Below are positions 4,548 through 6,009 of a DNA stretch of 6,009 nt, piece by piece (the stretch's first letter is position 1; each line of letters opens with the position of its first letter). Source of the DNA: Candidatus Methanoperedentaceae archaeon (GTDB lineage: Archaea; Halobacteriota; Methanosarcinia; Methanosarcinales; Methanoperedenaceae). The position numbers were made by a program, and so were the translations under genes. Where the stretch lies: positions 1-6,009 of the forward strand of contig DAHXMQ010000080.1 in assembly GCA_027371625.1 (NCBI GenBank), read 5' to 3'. The notes beneath the pieces are model-generated. The model searched no databases, was not told where the DNA came from, and was given only the letters and a program-made list of their open reading frames with translations.

Positions 4548-5740
4548 AAGGTATCCAACTCTCCCCTTGCAATCATCTCGGTAATCTTCGTGATATCCGC
4601 AAGCCAATGATCTATGATGGCTTCAGACTCTGATTTGATGACTTTCATATTTGCACCGTCCTCGGGTATCACCTGTGCGCTCGCTATGAGAGGCTGGTCG
4701 ATTGGCTTTCCTATCTGCGAAAGGATGCGGATATAAACGTCCTCAATCCCTGGGACATTTTCAGCAATATCATTTGCTATCCTTGTGGAGAGCAGGTTGT
4801 ACAGCTTGCCCACATGGTTGATCGGATTTTTTCCGCTTGTGGCTTCCATGCTCATCGGCCGGTTCGGTGTGATCAAGCCATTGCACCTGTTCCCTCTGCC
4901 TACGGAGCCATCATCCCCCATCTCGGCTGAAGTCCCTGTAACCGTGAGATAGACAGAACCTGTTTTTTCATCATCGCCCGTGTTAACGAATACTTCAACC
5001 TCGCGGTCTGTATATTCAGCGGCAAGGTCGCAGATTTTATCGCAGAGTTCACTCTTTATCGAAAAATAGTGGTTCTGGTCATCGATATGCTTTCCAATCA
5101 TCGCACATGCTACCGTTAGGGTTATGTTATCGTTCTTCCTCATCCCCATGACCTTTATATCGGTTCCGATGGCTGGGAGGTCTTTCTTGAAATTCAGCAC
5201 CATCTGCCGCTCCGTATTATACACTATCTGCTCGACCTCAGAGAACGGGGCGTGACCCACGCCGAAGGAGGTATCATTAGCTATAGGCGCTTTTCCGCGC
5301 TTGAAAACGCTCTGGAGGTCAGTCGAGCCCACGCCGAGTTTGCAGTCGATGATGATATCGTGCTCTGAATCGATATCAGGAAGCGTGGTTTTCAGGTATT
5401 GCTTGGCTGCTTTTACAGCGGTCGTGTCTGTGGGGATTTTTATGTCCTTGAATTCTTTCGTGGCTCTTCCCACGAGGAGCACATAGATTGGTGAGATAAG
5501 CTCCCCGCCGTTATATTCAGGATGGGAACGTCCTGCCACCACTTCGACCTGGTCTGTGTTGTGATGGAGCACTGTCCCGCATTTTTTAATGTATTCGTTG
5601 CACAGTGCACGGCTTACCGCCTCAGCAAAACCGTCAGCCATGCTGTCCGGGTGCCCGACTCCTTTTCTTTCCACTATTTCAATTTCCTGTTTTTCGATTG
5701 GAGTCTGTGTGATTTTTTCAACGCGAATATTTCTTGCCAT
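4544..5740 (-). CDS. mat: Archaeal-type S-adenosylmethionine synthetase
   Basis: The enzyme (methionine adenosyltransferase) makes S-adenosylmethionine from methionine and ATP, releasing phosphate and pyrophosphate, in the cytoplasm. It supplies the methyl donor and the radical SAM cofactor. The 398-residue length and sequence match the archaeal family (AdoMet_Synthase, COG1812), which is very divergent from bacterial MetK. Signatures include [13 protein letters not shown] (25-37), [14 protein letters not shown] (59-72), [25 protein letters not shown] and [14 protein letters not shown] (275-288). [12 protein letters not shown] (295-306) and HVGKLYN follow. I choose ATG 5740, giving MARNIRVEK, because GAGGT lies six bases upstream and the TATA spacing puts transcription start near 5761. 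The ATG at 5767 would then lie before the transcript. It is divergent from taw1, whose product consumes SAM, and convergent with yjbQ with overlapping stops (TAG 4546-4544 against TAA 4545-4547). Confidence 0.96.
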   Translation of the reverse strand: MARNIRVEKITQTPIEKQEIEIVERKGVGHPDSMADGFAEAVSRALCNEYIKKCGTVLHHNTDQVEVVAGRSHPEYNGGELISPIYVLLVGRATKEFKDIKIPTDTTAVKAAKQYLKTTLPDIDSEHDIIIDCKLGVGSTDLQSVFKRGKAPIANDTSFGVGHAPFSEVEQIVYNTERQMVLNFKKDLPAIGTDIKVMGMRKNDNITLTVACAMIGKHIDDQNHYFSIKSELCDKICDLAAEYTDREVEVFVNTGDDEKTGSVYLTVTGTSAEMGDDGSVGRGNRCNGLITPNRPMSMEATSGKNPINHVGKLYNLLSTRIANDIAENVPGIEDVYIRILSQIGKPIDQPLIASAQVIPEDGANMKVIKSESEAIIDHWLADITKITEMIARGELDTF

Positions 5741-5781
5741 TAGAATACCTCGAAGAGTTTTCTCCATTTGATGTCATTTTG

Positions 5782-5792
5782 CATATAATAAC
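5782..5792 (-). promoter_or_regulatory. TATA box for the SAM synthetase gene
   Basis: The minus strand reads TTATTATATGC. Counting about 26 bases from its centre puts transcription start near 5761, giving a leader of about 20 bases with the GAGGT site at 5751-5747. This supports the start at 5740. Confidence 0.5.
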
Positions 5793-5810
5793 TTTCGGTT
5801 ATCATCAGCT

Positions 5811-5821
5811 TTTAATATTAT
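5811..5821 (+). promoter_or_regulatory. TATA box for taw1
   Basis: TTTTAATATT lies about 33 bases before the taw1 ATG at 5849. The predicted start is a few bases before the ATG, so the message has a very short leader or none; no good ribosome binding site is seen. With the element at 5782-5792 it forms a compact divergent promoter. Confidence 0.5.
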
Positions 5822-5848
5822 GCTGTTCAAAGACCAACAAGCAAGATA

Positions 5849-6009
5849 ATGACATGCATATCCGACCCCACCAAAGCCCTCCTGAAAAAACACGGCTACC
5901 ACCTTGCAGGTACCCATGGCGCGGTAAAAACATGTCTCTGGCTCAATAAAAGCCTGCGCGGCGAAGGAGCATGCTATAAAAGCAAATTCTACGGGATTAA
6001 CTCGCACCG
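5849..6009 (+). CDS. taw1: tRNA 4-demethylwyosine synthase, N-terminal part (runs off right edge)
   Basis: Taw1 (archaeal TYW1) is a radical SAM enzyme. It condenses N1-methylguanosine-37 of tRNA-Phe with carbons 2 and 3 of pyruvate to build the tricyclic imidazopurine of wyosine bases. Only 53 codons are in the window. They show GYHLAGTHGAVKTCLW (16-31) and GACYKSKFYGINSH (40-53), highly typical of the family's N terminus. C29 and C42 are 13 residues apart. The incomplete codon pair after SH is expected to give R54 and then C55, again 13 on. That repeats the spacing of the three cysteines holding the second 4Fe-4S cluster in Pyrococcus Taw1. The CX3CX2C radical SAM motif would come just past the window end. 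The ATG at 5849 gives a family-like start about 15 residues before HGYH. It shares a divergent promoter region with the SAM synthetase gene. Confidence 0.88.
   Translation, partial: MTCISDPTKALLKKHGYHLAGTHGAVKTCLWLNKSLRGEGACYKSKFYGINSH

Noticed and set aside
5741..5767. Longer SAM synthetase start at ATG 5767
   Set aside because: The GAGGT site and TATA spacing favour ATG 5740, and the resulting length matches the archaeal family.
5774..6007. Minus-strand frame of 77 codons at the right end
   Set aside because: It is opposite the well-conserved Taw1 N terminus with its 13-residue cysteine spacing.

Overview
This window is archaeal, most probably euryarchaeal and perhaps from the Methanosarcina/ANME side (the lineage is inference). 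It carries the archaeal-type S-adenosylmethionine synthetase, the start of an archaeal TYW1/Taw1 wyosine enzyme and a long-type archaeal tryptophanyl-tRNA synthetase. Several genes have a TATA-like element about 26 bases before the start codon, and termination appears to rely on oligo-T.

Layout. Positions 1-969 (minus) hold the first 323 codons of trpS, which runs off the left edge. Positions 970-1232 are intergenic and hold a strongly structured element of about 98 bases (1013-1110), short TATCAT repeats and an oligo-T terminator for the gene to the right. On the minus strand, a macro-domain gene (2484-1927) is followed after 31 bases by an unrecognised 220-residue gene (1895-1233). A divergent control region (2485-2576) separates them from a vapBC toxin-antitoxin pair on the plus strand (2577-3217), which has a perfect 16-bp palindrome between TATA box and start. 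A very AT-rich thymidylate-kinase-like gene (4038-3235, minus) converges on vapC. It is transcribed divergently from a YjbQ/UPF0047 gene (4158-4547, plus). The YjbQ gene meets the S-adenosylmethionine synthetase gene (5740-4544, minus) tail to tail with overlapping stop codons. From a second divergent promoter region the plus strand begins taw1 (5849 to the right edge).

How the genes relate. Most are single housekeeping genes with their own promoters: tRNA charging, methyl-donor synthesis, tRNA wyosine modification and dTMP phosphorylation. Taw1 is a radical SAM enzyme, so it uses the product of its divergent neighbour. The macro-domain protein and VapBC form a small accessory island. Two segments stand out by composition: positions 1-300 inside trpS (about 23% G+C by hand count, against 55-60% just beyond) and the thymidylate-kinase-like gene (20-30% in the stretches counted, against about 50% in its right-hand neighbours).

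The best candidate for something undescribed is the structured element at 1013-1110. It folds as a three-way junction with perfectly paired arms and lies between trpS and a terminator. It could be a free small RNA or a trpS leader; its strand is not settled by the sequence alone.
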